DNA of 64,000 nucleotides, taken from assembly GCA_903813345.2 (NCBI GenBank), contig CAIIXF020000008.1, positions 24,848,822 through 24,912,821 on the forward strand, read 5' to 3'. This document shows, piece after piece, positions 1 to 13,400 of the stretch. The number at the start of each line of letters is the position of its first letter. Within the stretch, counting starts at the first letter, position 1. This DNA comes from Owenia fusiformis. Its lineage: Eukaryota; Annelida; Polychaeta; Sabellida; Oweniidae. The position numbers and the translations under genes were made by a program. The notes below the pieces were generated by a model that saw only the letters and a list, made by a program, of their open reading frames with translations, had not been told where the DNA came from and made no database searches.

Positions 1-1190
1 AGCACCTTGATATAGTCAATGATTCTGGGAGACTAACACTTACTCGCCCTCTTGCATCCCCACCCCACCTCCCCCTCTGGCACCCCCTCCCCCTTTGACA
101 ACCCCCAAAATATTGTGATTTTTTCAAATTTTTTATTGAGTTATATTCAGAAAGCACCAAATAGCATCTTAAAATTGTAAAATTTTCCAGGGAAGTAGGC
201 CACCCCTCACATCCCCCACAAAAAATTCTGAATTTATTTCATGCATTGTCTCAGACACTTTTAAAGTGCCCAGACTTCATCAAATAGCATCTTGATATGG
301 TCAATGTTTCTGGGGACAGATATTGGGGAAAAACATTTGCTGGCCCTCTGGCACCCTAATCTCACCTCCCCCTCTGGCATCCCCCTTTGACACCCCTAAA
401 AATTGAAAAAATGTAATTGTTTTTAAATTTTTTTTTTCGATTGACTCATACACTTTAAAAGTGCCCAGAAGCACCAAATATCATCTTAAAATTGTAAAAT
501 TTTCTAGGAGAGTTGACCACCCCTCACATCCCCCACAAAACAATTGAAAAAATTCTGAATTTCATGTACTGTCTCAGACATTTTTAAAGTGCCCAGACAT
601 CATCAAATGGCACCTTGATATGGTCACTGTTTCTTGGGAACAACCCCTTAATGCTCCCCCTCTGACACTCCACCCCACTTCACCCTTTCATTCTCTTTGA
701 CATCCCCAAAAAGAATTTGAAATTTTTTTTATCGACGACTCATTCACTTTAAAAGTGCCCAGAAAGCACCAAATGGCATCTCAAAAGTGTAAAATTTTCT
801 AAGGGGAGTGGGTCACTCCTCACAAGTTTGGAAGTTGCATTTGTTAATTTTAAACGCTTTAAAGTGCCTAGAAGTCACCAAGTGACATAATGAAATCATA
901 AAAACATAAAAATTTCTGGCAGCCAACCCCAAAAACAAAAGCATTCATTTACTCAAACACATTAAAAGTGCTCAGAATTAACCAGACAGCATCTTGAATT
1001 TGTAAAATTTTCCTTGCTGCCCCCCTAAGAATAAAATGATTGAAAAAAATTTGAATTTCTTATAAATAGATTCTGTTTCAATTAAAACACCTTGAAAGGA
1101 TCCAGAAATCACTGAATGTGATCTTGAACTGGTAAAAGTTCTCGGGCATTTATGCCCTTCTAGTACACCCTCCCCCTATTCCAGTATTTC
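1..1190. repeat. Degenerate ~300-bp tandem repeat upstream of DPP3
   Basis: A phrase beginning AGCACCAAATAGCATCTTAA recurs near positions 154, 469 and 764, and a CACCTTGATATGGTCA-like phrase near 2, 287 and 610. This gives at least three imperfect copies spaced about 295-315 bp, fading toward 1190. Each copy has C-rich runs (CACCCC, CCCCTC) and an AATTTT-rich half. No reading frame crosses it. It is either a satellite-like array or a decayed transposon cluster; the left end is cut by the window. A C14 homopolymer near 1269-1282 follows it. Confidence 0.7.
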
Positions 1191-1427
1191 TCCAAATTGC
1201 TCATACAATATTTAGTCTAAAAACAATACGAAAACAATAAAATACTACAAAATATAGGGAGTAACTGACCCCCCCCCCCCCCTTTGACTTACGCAATTTT
1301 ATTTACGCGGCAAAAAATTGACAATTTTATTTTCTCTTTAGTTAAAACCGCACCCCCCTTGGAGAAAAGTGTCTTACGGGCCTGAAGTCTATCACAACCA
1401 AGTAGACTCCCATCAATTCGCCCTAAG

Positions 1428-4400
1428 ATGTCCGACCAGTATGTGCTTCAGCCAAATACAGGCATAGTTTTGTTGGGGTGTAAGACAGCATTTGATGGTT
1501 TGACAAACAAAGAGAAACTCTATGCACACTACCTGTCTCAAGCAGCCTGGTATGGAGGCCTCATTGTTCTGGTGCAAGTAAGCCTAAATATAATACCATT
1601 TCTAGAATACTAGTATTCCGATTGGTTAAACCTTAACCTTTCTCTAGAAAGCAATATACTGATGTGTATAGTCAAAAAACAAAAAAAGTTTTGCTTGGAT
1701 TTGAACCAATTTATTAGTAAAGTGACATTCTAAATTTAGAAAGATTATTAGACTGGTGAACTTTTGAGAAAATTGCAAGCAATAGAAGGAACAATCTTCA
1801 TAATGGCACATTTATCACAAGTTTTTAAACACAGTTATTCCCCCATTTGTTCATCATTGTATATTCTCTCATTATAGCTCATTAAAATCTCACTTGAGAA
1901 ATTGGAAAATGCACTACAAAATGTACAAAAAGTATAAAAAATTTCTATTTGCAAGAGGGTATCAGGTGTGTGATAAGTGTAAGTCATAGTAATATTATCT
2001 TGTTATCTATGGGACAGGTTCACTCATAAAGTAAACCTGTACATTAAAACTTGGTTACAGTATATGAACAAGACAATCCATCCAGTGAAAACACTTGAAA
2101 TGATATGTTGAGAAAACTGATCCACTTTTATAAAAAAAACACAGAGAAAGACAATGCAAACAAAACTGAATGCTTATTTTGTTGCTGATTAGGTAACATG
2201 TTAATGACGTCAAAGAATTAGAATCAACAGTGATGTGTGATGTTTACATTGTTTGTTTATTTAGTCGCTGATGGGGCAAAAGGGTTTTGTCTGATAGAAA
2301 CCTTTTAATGTTTAAGAAATGCATGTCTCAAAGACCTTTGACACTGAAATTGTAGACATCACCAGAGGCTCCTGGGCTGTATGTGCTACTGCAGAGACTG
2401 TTTAAAGGGCAGCCACTGGCAGACTTACAGCAAACTGCTACAAATAATGGACTGACTGATGAGGAGTACCAGGTAGTCTAACTTACATGTATTACCAAGT
2501 ATATTTTCAAACGAAAAGGACAGGAAATTGATATTTAGTTTTTATTATTATTCATTAAGTGTTTAGTGTATAACCTGTGAATGGCAATATCTTCAGGCTG
2601 TATTGCTGTATGCTGCTGGCGTATTCTCAAACATGGGCAACTACAAGTCATTTGGTGACACCAAGTTCATTCCTAGCCTTCCAAAGGTAAGTTGCATATC
2701 AGCTAGAATCTTCTATTTGCAATTATCTAGAATTATTGTCTAGCACTTCACCCGTGTAGCTCAGCGGTAGCGCAGGTACCTCTTACGCAATAGGTCCCAG
2801 ATTCGATCCCCGGTTCAGGCAAGACTAAATTTGCTTGTTTGCATGAAGTACTTCAGGGTGTTTGACTGAGTGGTCCGCAACTCGTACAAAAGGCTGTGGT
2901 GTGTACTTATATGTCTATGTATAAGTGCACATAAAAGAACACAGAGCTCCTTCAAGGAGGGGTTTCTGGGTCTATCTTCCATGTTAATTACAACCATATA
3001 CCCAAGAGGTATTGCTCACCTGCATTGGTGGTAAACAAAATACAATACAATACTTGGGTATTAGTCCAGTCCATCAACCAATAGATTAGATGCGAGGAGA
3101 AATAATTTTGATTTACACCATTAAATGTTCAAATTAAATGTCAAAGTGATATCATACAGTATTTGAAATCTCCATGTAAAAGTGCAAACTGGCCTCTACA
3201 GATTAAAATTGATACTCTGCAACTTGACCCACGCAGTAAAAAGTTTCCATGGCTTAAATCCTTAGATGATCTATGTTATTTCAGGAAAAGTTCCAAAATC
3301 TCGTACTGAACAGTGCAGCATACAAGGCTGACTCTAAGTCTATAGAGAAGCTCTGGAACAAGGTATCTGGGCCTATGTACTCCTTAGGACCCAAGGTGAA
3401 TCAGCTTGGATTAGGAGATAAGGTATTATATAAGCAAATCAAAAGTATTTAACAGCAGATCCCCACTCTGATATATCCCCATTTAGATGTGAGCTCAAGA
3501 TGGCATCCCACAAGTGAAAAACTGAAATGATATATTTTGATTTGTAATTTTCTACTCTGTTTTTGCGTTTGGTGGAAATTGCTCCTATCAATCTGATTCA
3601 AATTTGAAATGATGATTTTTATTAGTATAATGCATCAAGTAAACAGTTTTTGCTCAAAGGTGACTTGCAGTTTCAATTTACTTTTGCATAGAGAATGGCA
3701 GATTTGGTGAAGTGTTTAAAGGAATATTCCTTGCAAATTTCTCACCTCATATGGTAACTATAACCATATATCTGGTGTCCCTAAAAAGGTGAGCCACTTT
3801 TTGACAAGTATTTTCTCAGCAATTGATAAAGCAAATTCACTGAAAATGTGTACAGATGAGCCTAAGAGTATTATTAGCAAGTTGAAAAAATATAAAATAG
3901 ATCATGTTTATGTGAGGCAAGTACTAAGAAATTCAAAATAGCATGTCAAAAAATCCCATACCGGAGCTCTAAGATGAGACCATTGTGTTTGTACCAGCTA
4001 TCAGGTGATAGCATCTGTCAATCAGTCAAAATAGCTCGTTTGGGTGTGACGTCTCTTTAATTCATTTCATTGTTCCCAAATATCCAAAATCCATTCATTC
4101 TCAAAATTCATTAGAGGTGATTTTGTTAGAATAAATAGGGAAAAGTATTTTGCTTGGAAATGGATTAATATTAAAGTGATATACTCTCTTAAAAATACTC
4201 ACATAATATGTAACCAATCTCTTACATATTTACAGCACTAGCTGAACATTAAGTGTTTAAAGTAAAGTTTGTAAAGAATTTGATCTATTGCTGAGAAATT
4301 ACTTGTGAAATTGCTTCCCATTTTATGGTAAAAATGCTATAAGAGTTCTCATTGCGTTGCTCTGGTATGGGATCTTTTGACATGCTCGCTTGAATTCCTT

Positions 4401-7400
4401 AGTACTCTCACAATATTTACTTGATTTTTTATCACACCATCGGTGGGATATAGTCGTCATACTGGTCGTGGTCGTGATCGTGGTCATGATCGTGGTCATG
4501 ATCGTGATCGTCCCGCTTTTTGTCATCGCCGTTTAAGGAAAACTGCTCATCAGATTTTCTCCAAATTCGCAGAGATGATAGAGCATATGAAGTACTAGAG
4601 CTGATTAACTTTTGGGTGGCCATCTTGTTTTCTGGCAGCCATTTTGAAGGTTTTTCGAAAAATCTTGTCATCGCCATTTCAGAAAATCCGCTCATCTGAT
4701 TTCCTTCAAATTTACACACATGATAGAGGATATCAAGTACTAGAGCTGATTAACTTTTGGGTGGCCATCTTGTTTTCTGGTCCTGTGCCTTGTTTCATAT
4801 TTTTATAAGGATACTAACGGGGCTACTTTGTACAAATCAATGAATTTGGTTCAATTGCTGAGAAAATACTTGTCAAAAAGTGGCTCAGTTTTTTGGGTCA
4901 CCTGATTTAATATCTCATTGTACTTTCCAATGTTTTGAAATGGTCAGCATATCGTCCTAGCAGAATAATAATGTCCCAACTCACATTTTTTTGCGAAACT
5001 AAGAAGTCAATTTTTGAAAGTTTAGACATCTATAACTTCAATAGTATCCATATAAATATGTGTAAATACACCATGGGCTTTCAAAGATTTCAAGATTTTC
5101 TAAAACAGTTTTTGAGCATATTAAAAATTGAGATAGGACAATTCAATTTCCAATTTTTGTAACATTGAAATATTAAAGATGAGGTATGTCTATTTTGGAC
5201 ACTCTATTTATTTTTACAAAAATAAATTCAAATCTCAGTTTAAAAATGTAATATAGTAAGGTCACATGATATAATTCAAACAATTTGATTGGTTAACATG
5301 CTAACAAAGTATTTTAAATTTTTTTATTGAATTAGGACTATTACAGTCTATTGAGAGTAGATAAAAATGTAAGGGAATCTCAAACGAAGAAAGAGCAGGA
5401 TGATATAAATAGGGGAAATCTTTGAAAATCTCAATTTTCTCAAAAATGTAAGTTGGGACATTATTATTTTGATAAGGCAATATCTTAAAAGATGGCAGCT
5501 TACTGGAAGTGAGCACTACTTTTTATCACACCATCGGTGGGTTATAGTCGTCATAGTCATCGTGATCATGATTGTCGCGCTTTTTTCGTCATCGCCATTT
5601 CAGGAAAACCACTCATCAGATTTTCTCCAAATTCGCACACATGATAAAGGATATCAACTTCTAGAACTGATTAACTTTTGGGCGGCCATCTTGTTTTCTG
5701 GGGGCCATTTTGAAAGTTTTTGGAAAATCTTGTCATCGCCATTTCAAGAAAACCGCTCATCGGATTTTCTCCAAATTCACACACATGATAATGGATATCA
5801 AGTTCTAGACCTGATTAACTTTAAGGTGGCCATCTTGTTTTCTAGCGGCCATTTTGAAGTTTTTTTTGGAAAATCTTGTCATCACCATTTCAGGAAAACT
5901 GCTCATCAGATTTTTCTCCAAATTCGCACACATAATAGAGGATATCAAGTTTAAGAGCTGATTAACTTTTGGGTGGCCATCTTGTTTTCTGTCGGTCATT
6001 TGCAGGTTTTCCGATAAATCTTGTCATCGCCATTTCAGGAAAACCGCTTGTTAGATTGTCTCCAAATTTGCACACATTATAGAGGATATCAAGTTCTAGA
6101 GCTGATTAACTTTTGGATGGCCATCTTGTTTTCTGTCGGCCATTTGAAGGTTTTCCGATAAATCTTGTCATCGCCATTTCAGGAAAACTGCTTGTTAGAT
6201 TGTCTCCAAATTTGCACACATGATAGAGGATATCAAGTTCTAGAGCTGATTTAATAAACTTCTGGGCAGCCATTTTTTCTGGTGGCCATTTTGAAAGTTT
6301 TTTGATGGTGTGATCTCGTACACATCATGTGCCTTGTTTAAATGATAAATACCAACCACATTAAAACATTTTCCCATGTTTTGCTAAATATGGAAAGTAT
6401 ATATATAAGTATATTATAGCAACCATATCAGGAGAGAAATGGTCTGGCAAGGAATATCCCTTTAATCTATATCAAAATAACTACATATTGTATTTCCTAA
6501 AAGTATGAGCATTGGAACTGTCTTTAAAATAATGGAAATGGATAATATACCAAACTTGTACATTGTTTCATATATTTCAGGGGACTACAACATATTTCTC
6601 TGCTAATTGCTCTCAAGTTGATGCTGATCTTGCAAACCAGTTCATTGAACAGAAGGTAACAAATAAGACAACCTTGAAACAATATTGTTTAGTCTTTGAG
6701 CAAGCCCTTGTCAGGCCCTTAAGACACATTTCAAAGGGCGCTGCAAATTCAAATACTTTTATTGGAAGTAGTTTTATGACCTCAGAGATCCTAAGAATGG
6801 GTTGAGTGGCCCTCAGTTTGTTGGACTGGGATTTTAGAAAATGAGAATATACAAGTTTGTGATCTACTACTTTGACAGAAAGATTGACGTTTTCATATAA
6901 ATACTAGTTTAATTCATAATTTGTGGTCAATTCGTCAACTTCAGATTTGTTCGATCAACACTATGGAGCTTTGATCAAGCAAATAACAGTTTACCACCAG
7001 AAGTTGAATAAATAAGATCTTTGCTCAGGGTATTGTTAATCGAATGGTACATAATATGTCACCATATCATATGATATGTAAGAGAAACGAGTGAAACAAT
7101 ACTAACGGTCATAGTGGGATCTTCATTTGCCGCCATTTTATTTCGCTCCGTAGCATTTCCGCGTGAATGAAACGCTCCGTCATGCATGTAAGAGCATTTG
7201 GGTTGGACACCGTGAAACTGCACCAACGAATTCTCCCCAATATATTCTCAGAATTTTAAGATATTGTTTGATCATGGCACTCTATGCCATGCCCAAAAAG
7301 TTCTGACTTTATTTCATTATAATCATTTGCAAATACATCTATACAATATGATTGATATATGTGATGGTAGTATATGCAATATTGATATGATTAATAAGGT

Positions 7401-10400
7401 TTTCTGGCAAAAGAATTTAGATAGGGGATCGTTTTTTCAAATAAAATTTGTACATTTCTGCATCTTATACATGTATCTTCAATATCTCAAATTCCATTAA
7501 CATGCTTTTGAAATATTTTATACTCTCCAGTCTTTGCTGCAACTTTAAAATTTGCACATAAATGAGATGTGTGAATAAAGTATCAATAAATGTCATTATA
7601 AATCCAAAAGATTTAGATTCAGTTCTAAAGCTTATAAATTAAGAATCATAGAAATCTGGAATTTTAATTATCTAAATAAATGATGCTAATCAGGTATCAA
7701 TTAGAAGACTTGTAGAATGAACCCTAAGTTCTCTAAAATATGTCTCTGATTTTCCAGTATTTCAAAATACTTCTCCATGCATATTTAAACCTTATTTATG
7801 TGAATTCCAGCATATCAGTCCATACAACACTAGATTGTTTAAGATCTCAGATTCTGAATATGAAATCAAGCTGGCCTCTGTCTGCACCACTGGTAAATAT
7901 TGTAATGTGTACACTCTATGTTTCTGAAAAGTGTAGCACTGTTAGACACTATTTCTTTATACAGTATATTAGTTTGGGAAGGTTTATTTTATAGGAATTT
8001 ATTATTTATAATGTTATATATTTATAATATCATAATGTTTCATGTAAGCAATCAAATAAAAAGCCCATACAAAGTTTGAAAATATTGTTTTCATCATTTA
8101 CATATACTGTACTATGCTGTAGTGTCCTGTCTTTTTAGATGACCCAGCTCCAATTCCTGGATTTGAAGAAAAACCAATCATAGGCTGCCATGCATTCACT
8201 CCTAATAACTCTGACAAGTCATACACATTCAAAGTAACGCGAGGGGACTATTCAAAGCTTATGAAACTAGTTGTAGACAACCTGACCAAGGCTAAGCAGT
8301 ATGCAGCAAATGAGAACCAGGAGAAAATGTTGGAGCATTATTGCAAGAGTTTTTCATGTGGTTCTATCCATTCCCATAAATCTGGCTCAAAGTTCTGGAT
8401 CAGAGACAAGGGACCAGTGGTTGAAAGGTACTGTACAGAGGTTTCTCAAACTGTCTCAACTAAGATTCCTACAATTTAAAATTTTGTGTGTGCATTTTTC
8501 TACATTTTTGTTCAGTCTTCATATGTTTTGTTTTGGTTTTCGGTTCTTCCTTTACTTTAATGAAATAAATTAAACAATTCAAACTGCCACATGTTATGTC
8601 ACCACAACTTTTTTGTGGACCATGTCTGTAACAAATGGCAGGTGTTGATGTTTAACATGTTAATGCCTTGTTTTGTGATGTATTTGAAATATTGAAAGGC
8701 CTTGCATTCAACTGTAACAGTACATTATATAAATCTATAAAATTATCCAAATAATAGTGGTGCAACTCAATGTTCAATACTCACCACTCATGCGTTAAAT
8801 CTGCATCAGATAGTTGTTCAAGTAAATTTTTTAATTTGAGACTGTTTTTATTGTTCCTAAAAAGGTATGATATTATTGTCAGCTTAGTGGACGGACAGGC
8901 ATCGGTGGTAAATCTTGTCATCGTTTATATTACTTCTCTAAAGGTAAATAACATTTCCTTGTAGTTATATCGGGTTCATAGAGTCATACAGAGATCCCAA
9001 TGGTCTGAGGGGGGAATTTGAAGGCTTCGTCTCAATGGTCAACAAAGAAATGAGTGCAAAGTTTACAGACCTCGTTGCCAAGGCAGAACATTTTCTACCT
9101 CTGCTTCCATGGGGGACAGCATTTGAAAAAGATGAATTCTTGAAGCCAGATTTCACATCCTTGGATGTCTTGACATTTGGTGGCAGTGGAATTCCAGCAG
9201 GCATCAACATTCCCAATTGTAAGTTAGCATGCCTCATGGTTAATAATGGGCTATTGGGCTAAATAACTTGCAGAGTGACAATATGTGGAAACAGGTCACA
9301 ATATCTTCCCACCCTTGACTGATACAAAATGATATTAAAACTCAACAAGACAACATTGGTTTATTTCTTTTTGGTGACCTCAACCTAAGGTCATTAAACA
9401 ACATGGCTATTCAATTCAAAATGGCAACATTTTTTCAGTTATTGTCACATATAGTTCTACAAGTATCTGAAATGCATTACATTTTGATTATATGAGATAA
9501 CACTTCACAATATTTTCAAACACACCATTTAAAATATGACCACTATGTCATTGTTTTACTTTTGAGAATACATTGTAGATGATGATATTAGGCAATCTGA
9601 TGGGTTCAAGAATGTCTCACTTGGCAATGTACTTTCCTCAGGATACAAGGACCAAATCATAACTTTTCTCACAGATGAAGACAAGGTGAGTCTAATAGAA
9701 ATATATATAAAATCAGGGTGCAATACAAGCCTTGAGCACCTGGACCTGGACCATTATCTAAGTGTGTATAGGGAAATTACATGGCAAAAGTTATTTCTTC
9801 AACCAATAGGACTGAAATACATATTGCTAATAATGATTATGGTTTTCTTAGGAAAAATCAATGTTAATGGAGATGTTATTTAAATAAATAGTTTAGCTTC
9901 TTATTTTGGAAAACAATAAACTATTCCTTTGAGAGCAAAAGTTGAAAATTAAGATTTCATATATTTTAGGAATTATATGGTACACTTAAGGCAGCATCTT
10001 TTGAAGTACAAGTAGGTCTACATGAACTGCTGGGTCACGGAAGTGGAAAGCTGTTTCACAGAAATGCAGATGGAACATTTGACTTTGACACAGAACATGT
10101 TAAGAATCCACTGACAAATGAACCTGTAAGTACATATACTTGTTATAAGCAAATGTCCTCAATGAATGTGGAAAACCTAATTTACAAAATATGTCAATTA
10201 TTTTAATCATATGTTTACTTTATGTAAAATACAATAAATTAGAATATGCATAGTCCCTCTAAATTGTTTACCAAAAATGACACGAAGAAAATGGTTCCAT
10301 ATTTCGGAAAGTTTTAAAGGTTAAGTTAGTTGTTTACTGTCAAAAGGTGACTCAATGTTATAGCACAGGAGCAATGATTTGATGAGTGTTTATTATACCC

Positions 10401-13400
10401 AGTAATGGCATTTAGTTTTGAAGCTTAAAAGCATTTTACTCCACCACATATGTTACCCAATATCTCTAAATATTCCGGGTTGGCATAAAAAAATGGGCAG
10501 TACTTTGTCACCTGATATCCATAACCCTCTTACCTCTACTTCTACATATTTCCACATGTGAAACCACTTATCTCCCTAATATGAAAATGAAATATTCAGT
10601 TTTATACTTTAAAAATTTTGGTAATCATCTCAAAATCAAAAACATGAGTCAAAAACAATTGTTCAGATAATTTCAATATGACGTTAATCCTTGTTACTGT
10701 TAAAAAATTGATCAACTGGTCCTCCATCTTCTCTGAAGATGGTGCACATTGACAAATCATTTTTTCAGGAATTGATTGAGATACAATAAATTGTTCAAAG
10801 ATTGACACATGTTTTTGATTTTGAAATTTTGAAATCAGAAATTTTAAAAGATAAAACTGAAATTTCATTTTTATATCAGAGAGATAACTTAAGTTTCACA
10901 TGTGCAAATTTTTAGAAGTAGAGGTAAGAGGGTTATGGAGATATCAGATGCCCAAGTACGGCCCATTATTTTATGCCAACCCAGTATATTTATTATATCG
11001 TAATATATTTATGTAAATGGTTATATGATATAACTATTAAAGAAAAAAAACTTTTCTTTAGATAAGCAGCTGGTATGAGCCAGGACAAACATGGGATTCA
11101 GTGTTCTCAGCTGTTGCATCCTCTTATGAAGAGTGCAGGGCAGAATGTGTGGGAATATACCTTTGTTTATCTGCAGAAATACTCAGGTAGCCACATAATT
11201 CTGTGTCACACATAGAAGTTTTTCACATCTCTCCTAGTCAATCTGGACAATTTTATTCCGAGTTGTCTCGATGAATCTTTTTTTTTTTATTAGTCATTAT
11301 GGTTTGATTTTGTTGACAGTTTCGCATGTGGCATCAAATCAATTGTCTGTGCATTATCCCACAAACTGCAAAATGGATTGATTTGAAATTTTCAAGTTTG
11401 TTTCATTATTTAATGCAGTCATCTTTAGGTACAATAGTGCTTTAATGCTTTGTTTGAGTGATCTCTAAACCTTTTTGACAGGGCATACAATCGTCTTGCT
11501 AACTCTTATCAACAAAAGTTAATCAGCAAATTTTCTAGGCAATCTTATCCATTGGCTTTGAAATATTGCAAGAAATCTTAACAGACTGGTCATTTGTCTG
11601 TTATTTAGGCCTGATTTCCCTCTTGAGTCTAAAGGAAGCTATAAGTAGAATTGCCCTTGAATTCAATTTGTATTATGAAATAGACTGGTTGAGTGTAAAG
11701 CTTTCAGATACTGTATAGATGTCACGTTGATGTCAAACCTAGGTTCATAGATGGAAAATATCGTTTATATTGACATAATGACATATAATTATTATTTGTA
11801 GGATATTTGGGCATGAAGGAGATACAGCTGATAATATCATTTACATCAACTGGTTGAATATGGTACGTGCGGGGCTCTGTGGACTCGAGTTTTACACACC
11901 AGAAAACCAGCAGTGGAGACAGGTGACTATATTTATTATTTACATTGAGAGTTGTCTTAGACTTTGTATTATATTGCAAAATCTAGCATGGTTCTTCATC
12001 CAGGATAAATATGGAACAAAGGTAGCATATTCTAGGTTCTAGCATCTTATGGGCAAAGGACCTCTGCTCAAGAAGACATTTACAATATTGTAGCTCATTT
12101 TAAAATGGCAAGACAGAGGTTATAATGAAAATGTGCACCAATTTTGAAGGCGCTGTCGCACTAACGCGCTATTCAGAATGATCGGTCCTAGGCCCATTTT
12201 TATATAGGACATTAATAAAGCTAGAAATGTAGATATTAAAGAAGCACATGGCAGCCATCATGAAAAATAGCGGCCTTTACTCGTTATCTTACGATTTTTG
12301 CTGTAACTCGAAAAGTAGTGGAGCGCTTTTGGTTCATATTTAGTATGTGAATACTATAAGCATGGCACACTGTCTAATGACACTTTAGGTAGAAGGCACT
12401 GTTCGATGGGATTTGCTACGCTTTGGCTTTTGCTGTTATTGCCTTGTCCATTAAGACTTGTATATTAAGGCTTGTATATTAAGAGGGTTCTGGACTTGTC
12501 TGGTTTAAACATCATTCTTGCCCAGTTTGCCATTCTCTCAAGACCCTCAAGAAGCCACTTCATGCCAATGACTGACTGGATGGTCGCAGTGATGTCATCC
12601 ATGAAGGCCCTACATAGTGGGTGTCGACTGCCATCCTGAGCAACTGGTCCTCTGCATTGGGCTTCTCCTGCTTTAAGAATGAGATTCATGGCAGCTATGG
12701 ACAGTACAACAGATACTGTACAGCCAGCCATGATGCCCTTTTCCAACCTCTGCCAGCGTGTGGTGTAATTCCCCACAGTGAAGCGCATCTTCAAGCTGTT
12801 GAGATGCCTCATTACGAGTGCCACTGCCGCAGGTGGTACATGGTAGTGGTTGATGGCTGTCTCTATCAGCTGATGTGGGACACTGGGGTATGCTTTGGCC
12901 AAGTCAAGCCAAACTAATTAGAGGGTGGTGTTGTTTTTCTGGGCCTCTTTAATCAGCTGGGTGATTGCCGCTGTATGCTTGAGGCAACCAGAGTGTCCTG
13001 GAATCCCTCCCTTCTGCACACTTGGATCAATGTAGTTGTTAACTAACAGGAAGTTGGTCAGCCGTTTTGCCACTTTTGTCCAGTAAATCTTCCCCTCGAC
13101 ATCCAGCAGTGATATTTCTCTGAACTGGGCAAGTGTCTGGGCAAGGGTGATGTCGGACATGGCAAAGGGTGTCTCTGGTTCAGCTGCTGGTATACAGTAG
13201 GGTGGTTCTCCTAGTGGTACATCTCTGGTTGGGTAGCTGTGGGAACCTTGTACACTTTTTTCAACTTGCTCTTGGAGACATTGGGACAATCCAGTCTACC
13301 ATTCTTGGGCTTCCCAAGGAGGTCTGAGGTATATGTAAATGGATTAGCAAAGAAGGCTTCCCTGGATCTTCTTTTTTCTCTTCGCTTCTTCCTCTTGGTT

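Noticed and set aside
2754-2825. A functional tRNA gene
   Set aside because: A- and B-box sequences are good but acceptor-stem pairing is not evident, and the unit continues into a ~230-bp body with an AATAC tail, so it is a SINE head.
4323-4719. Minus-strand frames with His-Asp or Thr-rich repeats
   Set aside because: They are translations of GTCATGATCGTG microrepeats inside the intron 4 element, with no conserved protein character.
5525-6340. CRISPR-like or satellite array
   Set aside because: Units are ~130 bp, imperfect and adjacent without spacers, in a eukaryotic intron; they are transposon-internal tandem repeats.
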